From Hymenopus coronatus (taxonomy: Eukaryota; Arthropoda; Insecta; Mantodea; Hymenopodidae): a stretch of 64,000 bases of DNA. Below are positions 1 to 10,954 of this stretch, piece after piece; the stretch's first letter is position 1; each line of letters opens with the position of its first letter. Under the pieces are notes generated by a model. It was not told where the DNA came from, searched no databases, and worked only from the letters and a program-made list of their open reading frames with translations. The stretch spans positions 10,212,001-10,276,000 of the forward strand of contig CM060893.1 in assembly GCA_030762935.1 (NCBI GenBank), given 5' to 3'. The translations under genes were made by a program, and so were the position numbers.

Positions 1-1014
1 TTAATAACAATAATACTAATTAATTTAAACTAACGCGATAGAACTCTGCAAGGAGATCCTAAATTTGCATAAATTTAGTAACAAATAAGTGCAGACAGTT
101 TTATTTTAGCGAGAATTATAGTGAAGCGTCTGCTCAAGGCTGTATATAATGGGAGCTGCTTCATAACCCCATATAGATTATACTGTAGGGTATTTGCAAG
201 AGAATTATCTCACACTTCTCTTTGTTGTGCACCGTTTTGAAGGTTGTAGATATTATTCAAAGAGCGTGGTTCTTGCATGGATTCTTATCGCATCATGCGC
301 ACTTAGGCCCCTTTTATGAAGTCCTTTTGGTTATCGATTTGGGTGATTTTGAACGACAAGCAGAGACAATTTATGCCCTTAGGTTGGCAACCGCACCATC
401 AACACCAACAACCATATATTGGAAGGTATCCACCCACCTTTTACAAAAGAATTGTGATTGACATTCTGATTTTGAAAATGGAATTTGGAAGGAAAGGGAA
501 TTATATAATAGTAAGCAACGTTTTAAACTATTGTTGGCACCTAAATAATTATTCATTTTGCTGTTATCTGTCTCGGTAATTCAGTACATTACTATTCAGT
601 AAATTGAATTTAACCCTTCTGCGCTGTCAAATGTTTAAAACCAAAACGACTTATTGAGAAGACCCACGCACAGTCTTGCCTTTGAGGTTTATCTGATCTA
701 GTGTAGTCCAATATTGAGTGTAAAGGTGGCATTATAAACAGTAGAGTTTTGGAGTAAAAATTGATATCCTTCAAAATGTAAGTAAACTACCGTATGAGTT
801 ACCCATTTCGACGCCCAAACACATACTCACTAGTTAGGTAACGCTGGCTTCATTAATGTCTTCAACTCGTGTAGAGCTTCTAACATGTGTAGCAAATACC
901 GCCGGGCGAAGCGCTACCAACATACGAGGCCCAATTTTGAGGGTCCTGGGCCTCAAAGCATAGCCGAGGGATGATTATTGCTATATCATGGTTACACACT
1001 TGGCATTACTTTAA
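1..1014. other. No gene recognised
   Basis: AT-rich. Short open frames (222-461, 316-579) match nothing I know. A GC-richer patch at 900-965 has a small imperfect palindrome around gaggccc...gggcctc. Confidence 0.4.
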
Positions 1015-1265
1015 TACTTGGGTATTAAAGTAATGTCATTAGAGTCGCTTTGACGGCTGGTCTGTTATGAATGTTTAGGACTCTAAGCCGCAAAGCGTTG
1101 CCGAGGATATTTTTTATAAATTGAGGAGTGTAGCAATTCGAAACGACGACAGGGCGTAGCTGATGGATCTGTGAAGCTAAAATCCCAATGATCCCAAGAA
1201 GTTAAAAATTCGGCAATCTGGTGACTTTCACATCTAAAGAACTTAAAATTTTCAACACTTTTAAA
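1015..1265 (+). repeat. Dispersed repeat K, copy 1
   Basis: Matches 54725-54960 in inverted orientation. Shared blocks include GGTCTGTTAT, GATCTGTGAAGCTAAAA and CCAATGATCCCAAGAAG, with gaps between them. No coding content recognised; probably a non-autonomous transposon. Confidence 0.65.
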
Positions 1266-1327
1266 TATGGATCACCAGTAGAAGTCACTTAAACCACTGC
1301 TTAAACTGGTGTGTGTGTAAATGTAAA

Positions 1328-1617
1328 ATGGAATTTTATTAATGGACACTCTTTAACTGCTGTGGTTCTCAGCGTCCCATTCTATACTGGGCATGAAAGA
1401 CTGCTTAAATTTTGCTCAGAGGCCTCTCTATCAGGCTTGTGGTTCTTCTACATGTCGTAAATTTATGTCACAGGACCAACGGCTTTACTTCCCTTCCGGA
1501 GGAAGCCATGCTAAGGATTTTTGTGTCCAGAAAAATCCATCGCCCTCTGCCAGGTTTGAACTCGCGACCTTGGGTATATGAAGTTTGCATGGTTACCATT
1601 ACACCATGGAGGGCGAT
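1328..1617 (-). mobile_element. SINE A copy (tRNA-derived)
   Basis: Reads on the minus strand as a tRNA-like head (GTGTAATGGTAACCATGC, then a diverged B box) followed by the family body with GGAAGGGAAGTAAAGCCG, AAAAGAACCTC and GAGAACCACAGCAGTTAAAG. Ten copies in the window share this body. Confidence 0.8.
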
Positions 1618-2568
1618 GTGTGTGTCTGTTTGTCTGTCCATGTGTGCTGCAACCATTGTGTAGCTGTACCAAGGGATGCTTTTTAGAACTTGAGTGGAAT
1701 CACAGCATGTTGAGTAACACAGGTGTGACCAACTGGATGTGCTGATGACATCAGCTGTTGTAGTGGTTGCTAGCAGATGGCGCTCATTAAAGTGACAGTG
1801 CTTATGAGGACTTCGATTGTACAAGCTTGATGTGAGCGTTATATGTGATCAATAAGAAATTAAAAGATTACCTTACACCTGTGCAGTTGCTTCCTGCATT
1901 AACACTGGATGGGAAACCACCCACCAGGTATTTCTTATAATAGGTTCCCAAAAAATGTTGAGCTAAACAACAAATGGGTTCAGTTATATAGAATTGGTGA
2001 TCATTTTTCCCCAGATAATTCCTGCATTTGTTCCATATATTTAGGTGAGTAAGATAATGAATAAGATTTTAAAGTGGAACTCATCAAACTTTCTCCTAAA
2101 AGAATATTAAAAGACATTGCTGTGCCACATTTAAATTTGTCTAATCACTTGTATTGGAAAGCTAACAGTTCTAAGAAAATTTAGAAGACAAAAGCAGCTT
2201 CTAAACAAAGGGGCAAAATAACTAGCAAATGCTTTGCTCTCAGCAATTCCTGTTAGTCTCCTGTCAATTGACACAGCAGCTACAAATATAGACAACGTTA
2301 AATTTGAAGCCAAAGCAGTTAGAAGCCACAATTTAAGCTTAGAGCAGAAAGTAATACTTTTGGAAAATGAATGGCAAAAAGCACAATCTCAGGAGTTAAC
2401 ATTAAGAAGCGTTGAATGTGCATTCCAGCAATTTTTTTCATTTTGTCAGCAGCACGTTTTACTTATTTATTTATCCTGGTTGAAGTTAAGGCCATGAGGC
2501 CTTCCTTTCCACTCTACCAGGCAATACATTAAATATGATACAGCAGTGAATCAATGAATAAAGAAAAA
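1618..2568. other. No gene recognised
   Basis: No convincing coding region. About 2460-2550 (gttaaggccatgaggccttc...) looks like a retroelement tail, but only one copy is here so I do not name it. Confidence 0.3.
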
Positions 2569-3433
2569 TCTGATGTGTTCCATTCACATGGCTTTCTCTA
2601 CATCTCTGCAACAAATTATTGTTAAAAACCTAAACTTCTATTTACTTCATGCTAATCGAGAAAAAATTAGCACAAATAGTCTTATTACTTGCTTCCTTGT
2701 AAGTAGAAGCGAAATAAGGGAGTACCATAGGTTAAAGTGATAGTCAAAAGCTGGTTGCTATGTGACTGAAGTTCCTTTGTTTGTATGGACAGGAGTTGAC
2801 AAATTCCTGTATGAAAAAAGTATAAGTTTTTAAAGCTGAAATCAATAACAAGGAATTACTCAAAAACAATCAACTCCACGAAAAAAATGTAAATGACATA
2901 AATTGTGTTTTATCCTGATGTACATTTTTATGTAGTAAGGTTTTAACTATCTCTTACGGTTTACCAATTATGCAAAATTCAATAAAAATCATCCAGAATA
3001 AAGAGATCTTTAGAGGCTATTCCCAGAAAATTCAAGATATACATTTGTCGTGTAAGTATCTTTAATATACAATATTTTAATCAAAATCGTTAGAGCTATT
3101 TTTGAGAAAATCAAAATTCCATGTAAAGGGTAGTTGGGGGTGGGGGATTTTCTTAAAATTCTTCGTGTCGCATCTTTGGAAGATACTAAACTTAAATACC
3201 AAGTTTGGTATTCAACGGTCTTTTCGTTTTTGAGCTATGCTGTCCACAGGCAGACAGACATACACACATGGACCTTTTTCCAAAAATGCTTTTTTTTTAA
3301 ATCAGGGGTCCCTTTTTTTTTAAATCAGGGGTCCCAAAACATGTATTTCTGGTGAAATCGCTGTATCAAATTTTTGGGTGTATTACAATACCTTCTCTAT
3401 ACACTTTGTACATAGTAAGTATAGAGAAAGTAA
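2569..3433 (+). mobile_element. HLR family copy, near full length
   Basis: Starts TCTGATGTGTTCCATTCACAT, followed by CTTTCTCTACATCTCTG, and ends in the hairpin CTCTATAC...GTATAGAG then AAAGTA. Reference-like copy of the main repeat family. The terminal hairpin and subterminal ACTTTCTCTACA/TGTAGAGAAAGT inverted repeat suggest a non-autonomous Helentron/HINE element. No protein is conserved between copies. Confidence 0.8.
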
Positions 3434-3667
3434 AGAATACGATTCTATACAACTTAGTAAAAACAAATATAAAAAGGTCAACAAGTATACTGAAATGAAA
3501 AGAAAAAAACTGTAAATAAAATATTTATATAGGCTTAAACAAATATTAGTCATGTTTCAATTCAATGTTTTTCAATTAATTAAGTGGAGAAGAGTGTAAA
3601 TAAACACCACTCAGCATAATTTGAAAGCTTACTATGTTGTGTTATTTATTAATAAAGCTTTAAAGTT

Positions 3668-3928
3668 GCCCTCCATGCTAGCCTCATATACCCAAGGTCA
3701 TGGGTTCAAACCTGGTGGAGGATGATGGATTTTTATGGATGTAAAAATCCTTAGAATGGCTTCCTTTGGAAAGTGTATCTAGATTTATGGCACATAAAAG
3801 AACCTTAAGCCTGATAAAGAGGCCTCTGAGCAAAATTAAGTGGTCTTTCATGCCCAACAGAATAGGATGCTGAGAACCACAGTAGTTAGAGAGCATCCAT
3901 AAATAAAACTCCATTTCATTTCATTTAA
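3668..3928 (+). mobile_element. SINE A copy
   Basis: Body matches the other SINE A copies (CCTTAGAATGGCTTCCTTTGG, AAGAACCTTAAGCCTGATA). The A-box part of the head is partly deleted; the B box (GGGTTCAAACC) is kept. Tail ends near CATTTCATTTCATTT. Confidence 0.78.
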
Positions 3929-4184
3929 AGCTTTTAACTCTGTTAGGATGCAATTATCAAACAGAATTCCAGCAACCTATAACAACTAGGGGCAAAAATT
4001 AGCCGGCATGAGGTGAGCCTTTATATTTCATATTTTAAACAATTACTCCTTTTGGAACACCCTCATAGAAACAGAAAATGCTATGCATAAATCTGGAATA
4101 GTAGCAGCTGCAATTGATTTCTCTATAATAGTTTTAAACTCAACTACAGAAGTTAATGAGGCTATTTATTTTTCAGAGCATTCT

Positions 4185-5134
4185 TACTTTCTCTACATGT
4201 ACTATGTACATGGTGTATAGAGAAGGTATTGTAATATACCCAAAAATTTGATACCAAGATTTCACGTAAATACATGTTTTGAGACACCCTGAATCCATAA
4301 AAAGCAGCTTTAGAAAAATGTCTGTGTGGTGTCTGTGGGCAGCATAGCTCAAAAATGAAAATACTGTTAAATACCAAACTTGATATTTAAGTTTGGTATC
4401 TTCCAAGGATGCGACACGAAGATTTTCAAGAAAATCCCCCCAACTACCCTTTACATGGAACTTTTTTTTGAAAATTTTGATTTTCTCAAAACTGGCTATA
4501 ACGATTTTGATTAAAATTTCATATATTAAAGATATTTACACAACAAATAAAATTAATTCAAAATCTTCTCGGGCTTCTGCCCCATTTACCTGGCTAGAAG
4601 CCCGAGAAGACTTTGAATTAATACGTCGCCAGGAAAGCTTCAGTTCTTATTTTAACAAATAAAATGTTTATCTTGGATTTTCTGGGAACAGCCTCTGAAG
4701 ACTACTTTATTCTGGGTGAATTTTATGGAATTTTGCGTAACTGCTAAACCGTAAGAGATGGACAAAAACTTACTGCACAGAAAATGTAGAGCACATTAAA
4801 ACACACAATTTATGTTATACACAATTTTTTTCATGGAGTTGATAATTTTTAAGATATTCCTTGTTTTTAGTTTCAGCTTTAAAAAACTTATACTTTTCTC
4901 ATACATAAATTTGTCAACTCTTGTCCATACAAACAAATGAACTTCAGTCATATAGCAACCAGCTTTTGACTGTCACTTTAACCTGTGGTACTCCCTTATT
5001 TCGCTTCTACTTACAAGGAAGCAAGCTATTTCTGCTAATTTTTTCTCAATTAGGATGAAGTAAATAGAAGCAGCTTTTTACCAATCATTTATTGCAGAGA
5101 TTTAGAGAAAGCCATGTGAATGGAATACATCAGA
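4185..5134 (-). mobile_element. HLR family copy carrying a small insertion
   Basis: Inverted relative to the 2569-3433 copy, ending with AATACATCAGA (reverse of TCTGATGT). Interrupted by the 101-bp insertion at 4553-4653. Confidence 0.8.
4553..4653. mobile_element. 101-bp SINE/foldback-like insertion with 11-bp TSD
   Basis: Flanked by perfect AACAAATAAAA direct repeats (4542-4552 and 4654-4664) that interrupt otherwise normal HLR sequence. Inside, 4553-4578 and 4596-4621 are 26-bp inverted repeats with one mismatch, separated by 17 bp, followed by about 30 bp of unique sequence. An 11-bp TSD fits LINE-type retroposition, but the hairpin is unusual for a SINE. Confidence 0.75.
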
Positions 5135-5727
5135 TTTTTTTTCAGAGCATTTTTGAAACCCATTATCTGGTTTAGGAGTTCACTGGATAAATTTTCCTTA
5201 TATTCACTTTGAATAACTACTGCTGCATTGAGAATACCTTCATTGGGCAGAATTTAGAAATTTGGAAAAATAATGTTGAAGAAACGGTTAACATTATGTA
5301 TATTTTGAGCTACTAGCTATTCATCCTAACATAATTCATCAACATATTTTTTTGCTTTTTGAACTCTTTTTATTTTTAAGTTATGGTGCAATGCCCCATT
5401 TCTTTGCCATAGATGTAGCTGATGACATTACTTCTAAATTATTTTGATAGCAAATTAAATTATGTGTGGGATTTTCTGATTGCATGGTTTGAGATGCTAC
5501 CTTAGTACATTCTAAAATCTTGGGTTGCAACATTCTATGAATTCAAATGTTTCTAATTCTCTTCTTCTTACTAAGACACTACAATTTTACAAAAGTTTTG
5601 GCCTTCACAACAATTTGTTTCCAGACTTTTCTATTTTGTACGCTAATTAAACTTATGTATACTTTGACTTGCATGAATGTGTCAAATGAATTTTTAGTAT
5701 TTAGCAGTGACACAAGGTCTGTAGAAA
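5135..5727. other. No gene recognised
   Basis: AT-rich, frames broken; the open frame at 5547-5801 runs into SINE A and is not a gene. Confidence 0.35.
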
Positions 5728-5960
5728 TGGAAATGGCGTGTTATTTATGGATGCTCTTTAACTGCTGTGGTTCTCAGCATCCCATTCTATACTGGGCGTG
5801 AAAGACCACTTAATTTTGCTCAGAGACCTCTCTATCAGGCTTGAGGTTCTTTTAAGTGCCGTAAATCTATGACACGGGACCAACGGCTTTACATCCCTAC
5901 CGAAGGAAGTCGTGCTAAGGATTTTTACACCTGAAAAAATCCATTGTCCTCCGCAAGGTC
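5728..5960 (-). mobile_element. SINE A copy, head truncated
   Basis: Same body as other SINE A copies but ends within the tRNA-like head (CCTCCGCAAGG). Confidence 0.75.
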
Positions 5961-6439
5961 TGTAAAGCCTGATGCTTTGATATTTTACACTCTAGTACAT
6001 AATTGTAAATTTTTGCATTATAAATTCTCTAACATATTTGTTAATATGTATTGTAATGTGTCGACATTTATGAAGAGTATATAATACAATAATCATATTT
6101 TAGTTTTATATAATTACTAGTAGCAACTATTATGTTGATAATAAAATTAGAAAACTATCATTTGACATTACATCAGTGTTACATATAATGAAATTATATT
6201 TATTTATACATTTTAACACTAATTTTTGATACTCTTTGTTTTCATGTGGGAAAAATAAAAAGCAAGTACATATGCTTTTATAGAGCACATTAAGTATAGT
6301 GCAGTGGCGTACAGTCCTCAAAAGCAAATGGTGTGATTATATGTCTATTCTGTTGTTTTTGTAACCCATGCTTTTAGCACTAGAGCTTTATACATTTTTT
6401 TTTTCCATAGTAGATAAGCATATGTATACATGTATATGC
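5961..6439. other. No gene recognised
   Basis: Very AT-rich; only stop-rich frames. Confidence 0.35.
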
Positions 6440-6850
6440 CTTGACAAGTTCTGTGCTCAGTGGCTTCCTGGCCTAAACGAATCTACAGAATGCTTTCTAA
6501 TTTAATTGGCCAGTTTTTATATTTTCATATCCTTAATGTCATCAAATACATCATCTAGTCATCTATTTATTTTCTATCATCCTGGGTCCTATTTATATGC
6601 CCAAGCCATCCTAATCTTAAGTCTTTTATGTGGTTAATTAAAATGTCCTTTTTGATTACTTCATTTAATTTGTTATGTAATGTATTCTCCATGTATTATC
6701 ATTTTGTTTCCCTGCTCCACGTATAGTATATAATATCATTCTTTTAAATAGCATTTGTTTTAATTTACTTGTTTCATTAAGGACCCAGATTTCGTAAGGA
6801 TATGTTACAATAGGTCTGATGATGGATTTATATAATCTTATTTTTGCTTA
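6440..6850 (-). pseudogene. Decayed LINE reverse-transcriptase tail (RTE/CR1-like)
   Basis: Minus-strand frames, with shifts, show the end of a non-LTR reverse transcriptase: YKSIIRPIVTYPYEIWVLN, NTWRIHY, then a RLGWLGHI block and ARKPLSTEL. These motifs mark the C-terminal region of many insect LINE ORF2 proteins. Frameshifts and stops make it inactive. Confidence 0.65.
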
Positions 6851-6854
6851 CTTG

Positions 6855-6905
6855 GGGTAGTGTTTAATGCCCGCTTTTGCCACCTGTGGCACCGCAGGTG
6901 AGTTG
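6855..6905 (-). mobile_element. SINE B 3' fragment
   Basis: Contains the reverse of the SINE B end: GCGGGCATTAAACACTA and CTGCGGTGCCA. Confidence 0.6.
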
Positions 6906-6923
6906 CTGACTTGGTTACAAACT

Positions 6924-7233
6924 TGCCATTTTTGACAAAATCAAAATTTTTGAAAAAAGTTCCATGTAAAGGGTACTTTGGGGTGGGAGGATTTTTCTCA
7001 AAATCTCTGTGTCGCATCCCTGGAAGATACTAAATATACCAAGTTTGGTATTTTACCGACTTTTTGGTTTTGAGTTATCATGTTCACACACACCTTTTTC
7101 TGAAAATACATTTTTTTTGGATACACAGGACCCTAAAACATATATTTTCGGTGAAATCTGGGTATCAAATTTTTTTGGTGGAGTGCAATACCTTCTCCAT
7201 ACACTATGTACATAGTATGTATAGAGAAAGTGA
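6924..7233 (+). mobile_element. HLR family copy, 5' truncated
   Basis: Begins in mid-element (GCCATTTTTGA) and ends with the standard hairpin around ACTATGTACATAGT and GTATAGAGAAAGT. Confidence 0.78.
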
Positions 7234-7860
7234 AAAGATCCAACATGTAAGTGGAGAACTTTAAAGTATTTAAAATTTTGACTGGTTGTTAAACAGTTTG
7301 ATTATAATGGTGCTCCACTATATACAAACATTCATAATTGATTATATCTTCATCTTCTAAAAAAGTTTTTAAACAGCTCACCCTTTAGTTAAATATTATT
7401 CTTGGTATATTAAGCATGTTTTACTAATGTATCTTAATTAGGCTAAAAATCCTATGCCAATATTTTAAAAGTCTCCATAATCAAACCTTTTCTTGTAACT
7501 CTTCCTATTTCTATTTGAACAGCTTCTTTTACAGCTGCAGTTGTAAACCAAGCATTACTTTGCAAATGATCTTTGATCCACAGATTTTCATGAATTTTCC
7601 ATTCCCCAAATTTCAATACCACTGTTGTATCGTATATTCTTTTCAGCCATTTAACTTTCAATTGTGATATTTTAAAAATACTTCTTTTTATGATTGGCAT
7701 TCTGGGTTTTGCTTTCGCTAGTACTAAGCGAGTTGTTTACACATTGTGTAAAAGAGATAATGGAACTTTAGGTCAAATAGTTTGGAAAACATTTTCAGAT
7801 CATCATACAATGTCCAAACACCCAAATCAGCAGTAAGAATTCCTACTTCTGACATTTTGG
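7234..7860. other. No gene recognised; unassigned - strand open frame 7452-7700
   Basis: The 82-codon minus-strand frame (LKRIYDTTVVLKFGEWKIHE...) matches no family I know and has no splice context. It could be transposon coding sequence. Confidence 0.3.
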
Positions 7861-8750
7861 ATGGCCAATATTAATCAGATTGCAGAAGCCTGTAATACAA
7901 AATTCCTAGGTCTTATGATTGATCGTAACTTGAATTGGAAACACCATATTGATTATATCTTACCCAATCTGAGCTCTGCATACTTTGCTATCCGATCTTT
8001 AATTCAGCTTATAAATAAGAGCATACTAAAAACAGCTGATTATGCATATTTTCATTCATTGATGACCTATGGAATAATATTTTGGGGAAATTCAGTAAAT
8101 GCTAAAAAAGTATTCATTATGCAAAAAAAGGTAATAAGAATAATGGCAGGGGAAAGACAATCAACTCTCTGCAAACCACTTTTCATAATATTTGGAATTT
8201 TACCATTAGTCTGTGAATATATTCTAGCCAAATTGTCATTTGTAATAAATAACTCAGAAAAGTTTACAAAAAATGCAGATATAACAAAGAGACCAGACCT
8301 AGGCAGGACTTACATAGACAACAAATAATTTGCAGTTATTCCAAAAAGGGGTTTACTACAAAGGAATAGTTTTGTTTAATTCACTTCCCTCTTCTATAAA
8401 AGAATTACAAATGAACAAAAACAGGTTTAGATCAGAATTAAAAAGATACTTATTACTCATACCTTCTATACAGAGGAGGATTTCATTCAATCAAAAAACG
8501 CTGGTAATATTGTAAATATAATTAACATGAATATTCTAAGAATGCAAGTGTATGGGTAGGCTTTTGGAAACAGACATGTAATTGAAAATTATGCAAAACT
8601 GAAACCTCTGAAAATTCATTGTCAGAGTTATTATTTGTAGATAAATGTATTAACATGTATGAATAAATGTAATTTTTAACATGATCTACATCCTAGAGTT
8701 TGGGCTTTGAGTCTAATCTCATAATAGGATCTACAGATTGCAATGTATGT
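7861..8750 (+). pseudogene. Jockey-like LINE (LINE-A), reverse-transcriptase 3' end
   Basis: Reads TKFLGLMIDRNLNWKHHIDY, YFHSLMTYGIIFWGNS and QKKVIRIMAG, the C-terminal segment of jockey-type reverse transcriptases. A frameshift near 8328 moves to the next frame, which continues YYKGIVLFNSLPSSIKEL. The 3' UTR ends near ATTGCAATGT, followed by a TG/CG simple repeat. The catalytic N-terminal part is missing: a 5'-truncated dead copy. Relatives lie at 29050-30300 and 59510-59705. Confidence 0.82.
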
Positions 8751-8773
8751 GTGCGCGCGTGCGTGCGTGCGTA
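8749..8773. repeat. TG/CG simple repeat
   Basis: Alternating purine-pyrimidine run (tgtgtgcgcgcgtgcgtgcg) at the LINE-A 3' end. Confidence 0.8.
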
Positions 8774-8916
8774 AGCTCATATTATAGATTTTACTTTGTT
8801 CTTTAAGTGCAACTTAATTCAGGCAGTAAGAAGTGAATTGTTGATTGGCTTGTAGTAAATATGTGTTTCTTATGAGCTTTTATTTCCTTAAAAAATGTTG
8901 GTTTTCTTTTCTTCAG

Positions 8917-9448
8917 ATTTTCAACAGAATATGGAGAATCAGCATCACAAATGGGGATGGTTGAGAGGGACGCCAGAATAGAAACTGAAAAAGATCAGTG
9001 TTGGAACAGATTGCCACTTTAATGAAATTCAGTCTAGAGAATGCATGAAATGGATACCATAACAGAAGTTAAAGAAGAACAAATAACAGCTAAAATGAAA
9101 TACAACTCCAAAATGCCTCAAGGTTCAGATGTTTATATAAAGAGTGAACCAAGTTCCTTTGCTACAGGGTTTATGGTGCAGTCTGACACAGACATACTGG
9201 GCAATGTTCCTGAAAAAGATAACAAAATTGAGATCAAAGAAGAACCGGTGTGCTTGAAAATGACATCTGCTGAATTAAATCCCAAATCAGAAGAGACTAG
9301 TTTAGATGTGTATATAAAGAGAGAATCTTCTTCTGTTGCAGTCCCCAACACGGAACAGCCTGTATGCTGGCAAAAATTGTCATCAGAACCAAAATGTGAA
9401 ACAGAAGAGATCCAATATGGAGATGCACACTTGCATTTTGATAAAGAG
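8917..9448 (+). CDS. Leader exon of + strand C2H2 zinc-finger gene (CDS 9041-9448)
   Basis: Coding part of the first recognisable exon: 136 codons from ATG 9041 to a GTAAGT donor after 9448, phase 0. The start is set by an in-frame TAG a few codons upstream; a polypyrimidine tract ending in CAG puts the acceptor at 8916, so 8917-9040 is 5' UTR holding a short uORF. The peptide is acidic and has no fingers. It repeats PsiKxE motifs (EVKEE, YIKSEP, EIKEEP, YIKRES), the SUMO-attachment consensus. The - strand leader at 50615-51088 has the same layout (HEM near the start, IKSEP, KEEPVY), so this is a real domain. ZAD, BTB and KRAB are not visible. Inference: SUMO-dependent effector or repressor region of a nuclear DNA-binding protein. 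The open frame runs on to 9478, but that part is intron. Earlier UTR exons and the promoter were not found. Confidence 0.82.
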
Positions 9449-9485
9449 GTAAGTGGAGTCTTATATAGGAACAGTTAAAAAAAAA

Positions 9486-9517
9486 GCTGATGTGCTACAT
9501 TCACAAACTATTCTTAC
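9486..9517 (+). mobile_element. HLR 5' fragment, left of element L
   Basis: CTGATGTGCTACATTCACAAACTATTCTTA resembles the HLR start; the continuation (TTTATTTTATCTACATCATGCTAATCG) lies beyond L at 10410-10480. Confidence 0.65.
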
Positions 9518-9521
9518 TATA

Positions 9522-10405
9522 GCCCCGCCGCTGAATCCTTGCACTTGACAGTTAGGAGTTAAGTTGGTACATCCACAGAACAGATGAAAACCTTTACCCG
9601 TTTGACTTTCTGAACCAATCACAAGGAAGCATTCCAGTCGGGCGGTCAGACAACAGAAATGCATCTTGATGCCACACCATTGCAATATCTGGCTATTTCC
9701 AACCACGTGCTCAGTTTATGAACACCTAACACATGCGTTGAGCTGTTCTGTACAAGCTACATATTATTTGTTGTTATTTATGTTTGTTGGTAGTGTTTTG
9801 TTGTTTGTTTGTACATGAGGGAACATAACAAGACTTTCACAATTATAGAGGTGATAGACTTTTGCGGGAAGATGTGAGAGTGGACGCGGCTGCAAGAAAG
9901 AAGAAAGTGAATCATTTTTACAAAAATAATACAAAAACCACAGGAATTAGATGGAATCATCAGTGAATGTCAACCACTAATGATATGTCTTGGTGACGAC
10001 GATGATGTTGATGATGATAATGACGATGATCCTTTCCAGACTGATGACGACGGAGACTTGGATGGAATTGAGCCATTAAAATTCCAAACCTTGTTATACC
10101 TTTCTCTCATTGTAATGAGTTATTTTACATTAATATGTTCTATATTGTAGTAAATACGTAATGCATGCTACATACGTTACAGTATCACTGTTATTTTCAA
10201 TTAACATCAATAATAACAAATTAGTTTCATTATTCATTGGCATTCATTTACTATGTTCACTTTTATATCCGTCGTTACACACGATAGAGACATTTGTGAT
10301 CAGCTGTTGTTGTTTACTAGTTACTTGGTAATGTCGCAAAGGCAGCATAGCCAACCTTATGCAAAATCACCCAAACTGTCCAGTGCAAGGATTCAGCGGC
10401 GGGGG
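9522..10405. mobile_element. TIR DNA transposon L (884 bp), TATA target
   Basis: Ends GCCCCGCCGCTGAATCCTTG and the inverse of CAAGGATTCAGCGGCGGGGG, flanked by TATA at 9518-9521 and 10406-10409. The outer sequence on both sides is HLR, so L inserted into an HLR copy. Inside, 9936-10134 is open for LDGIISECQPL followed by an Asp-rich run (GDDDDVDDDNDDD), possibly the acidic N-terminus of a lost transposase. It lies in intron 1 of the + zinc-finger gene. The TATA/TA target does not settle the superfamily. Confidence 0.75.
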
Positions 10406-10409
10406 TATA

Positions 10410-10480
10410 AAGATTTTTATTTTATCTACATCATGCTAATCGATATAAATGCATTAGTTTATCTGGGGACCATGCATCGC
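10410..10480 (+). mobile_element. HLR fragment, right of element L
   Basis: Compare 36675-36715 in another HLR copy. Continues the HLR sequence interrupted at 9517. Confidence 0.6.
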
Positions 10481-10600
10481 CAATCTCAAATTACTTATAT
10501 GAGTCACGTGCACAATCCCGCAAATTATTTCGGTATAGTTCATTAACACCCTGTATATTATTTCATAAAGATGACATTAAAGAGTATTGTATTGTTTCAG

Positions 10601-10650
10601 GAAAAAGCCCTAGAAGGAGAAGAGGAGTTCATATTGCCTGAACCAATAGG
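10601..10650 (+). CDS. 50-nt middle exon of + strand zinc-finger gene
   Basis: Tiny coding exon between a TTGTTTCAG acceptor and a GTAAGA donor. Entering in phase 0 from 9448 it reads 16 codons plus two bases (EKALEGEEEFILPEPI, then GG), and those two bases complete a codon with the first base of the exon at 16592. The - strand paralogue at 48117-48068 is also exactly 50 nt and shares EG, EFILPE and both splice phases. Same length, phase and core peptide in two paralogues make this secure although it is too short for ORF detection. The encoded linker is acidic and joins the SUMO-motif leader to the finger array. Confidence 0.85.
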
Positions 10651-10954
10651 GTAAGATTGCCGAGATGTATATATGAGAGCTTTTATTCTGGTATTCATAA
10701 CTATTCTCTTTAATTCTTTCTGAAATTAGATATTGCAGTGTTCTGCACTTCTAAACATTTTGATTATATTAAATGCTTTCATCAAATCCCTTATGCTGTG
10801 TAAGAGGGAAATAAATGGTCGGTTGCTATAAATTTCTCAACATAATCCCCATTCTGTCAAGAGGTTTATTATCACGTGGTACCAGTTTTTCAAAACGAAT
10901 GTTATACTTTTCTATTGCCAAAGAACTTACTGTTACTGTTTTTTTTTTAAATAC

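Noticed and set aside
222..579. Two overlapping small frames near the left edge
   Set aside because: No homology recognised, no splice or start context, and they overlap each other and an antisense frame.
1890..1935. 5S rRNA-like segment (CTGGATGGGAAACCACC)
   Set aside because: Only about 20 bases resemble the 5S 3' domain; the internal promoter and the rest are absent.
2569..2610. Hammerhead ribozyme in the HLR 5' end (contains CTGATG)
   Set aside because: The GAAA core and the required stems are not present.
4173..4406. Recurring short frames in HLR copies (also near 7009, 32505, 57350)
   Set aside because: They differ in frame and length between copies and contain simple repeats; no sign of selection on a protein.
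9449..9478. Extension of the leader reading frame past 9448
   Set aside because: It begins with a consensus GTAAGT donor, and the paralogous leader also ends at its donor.
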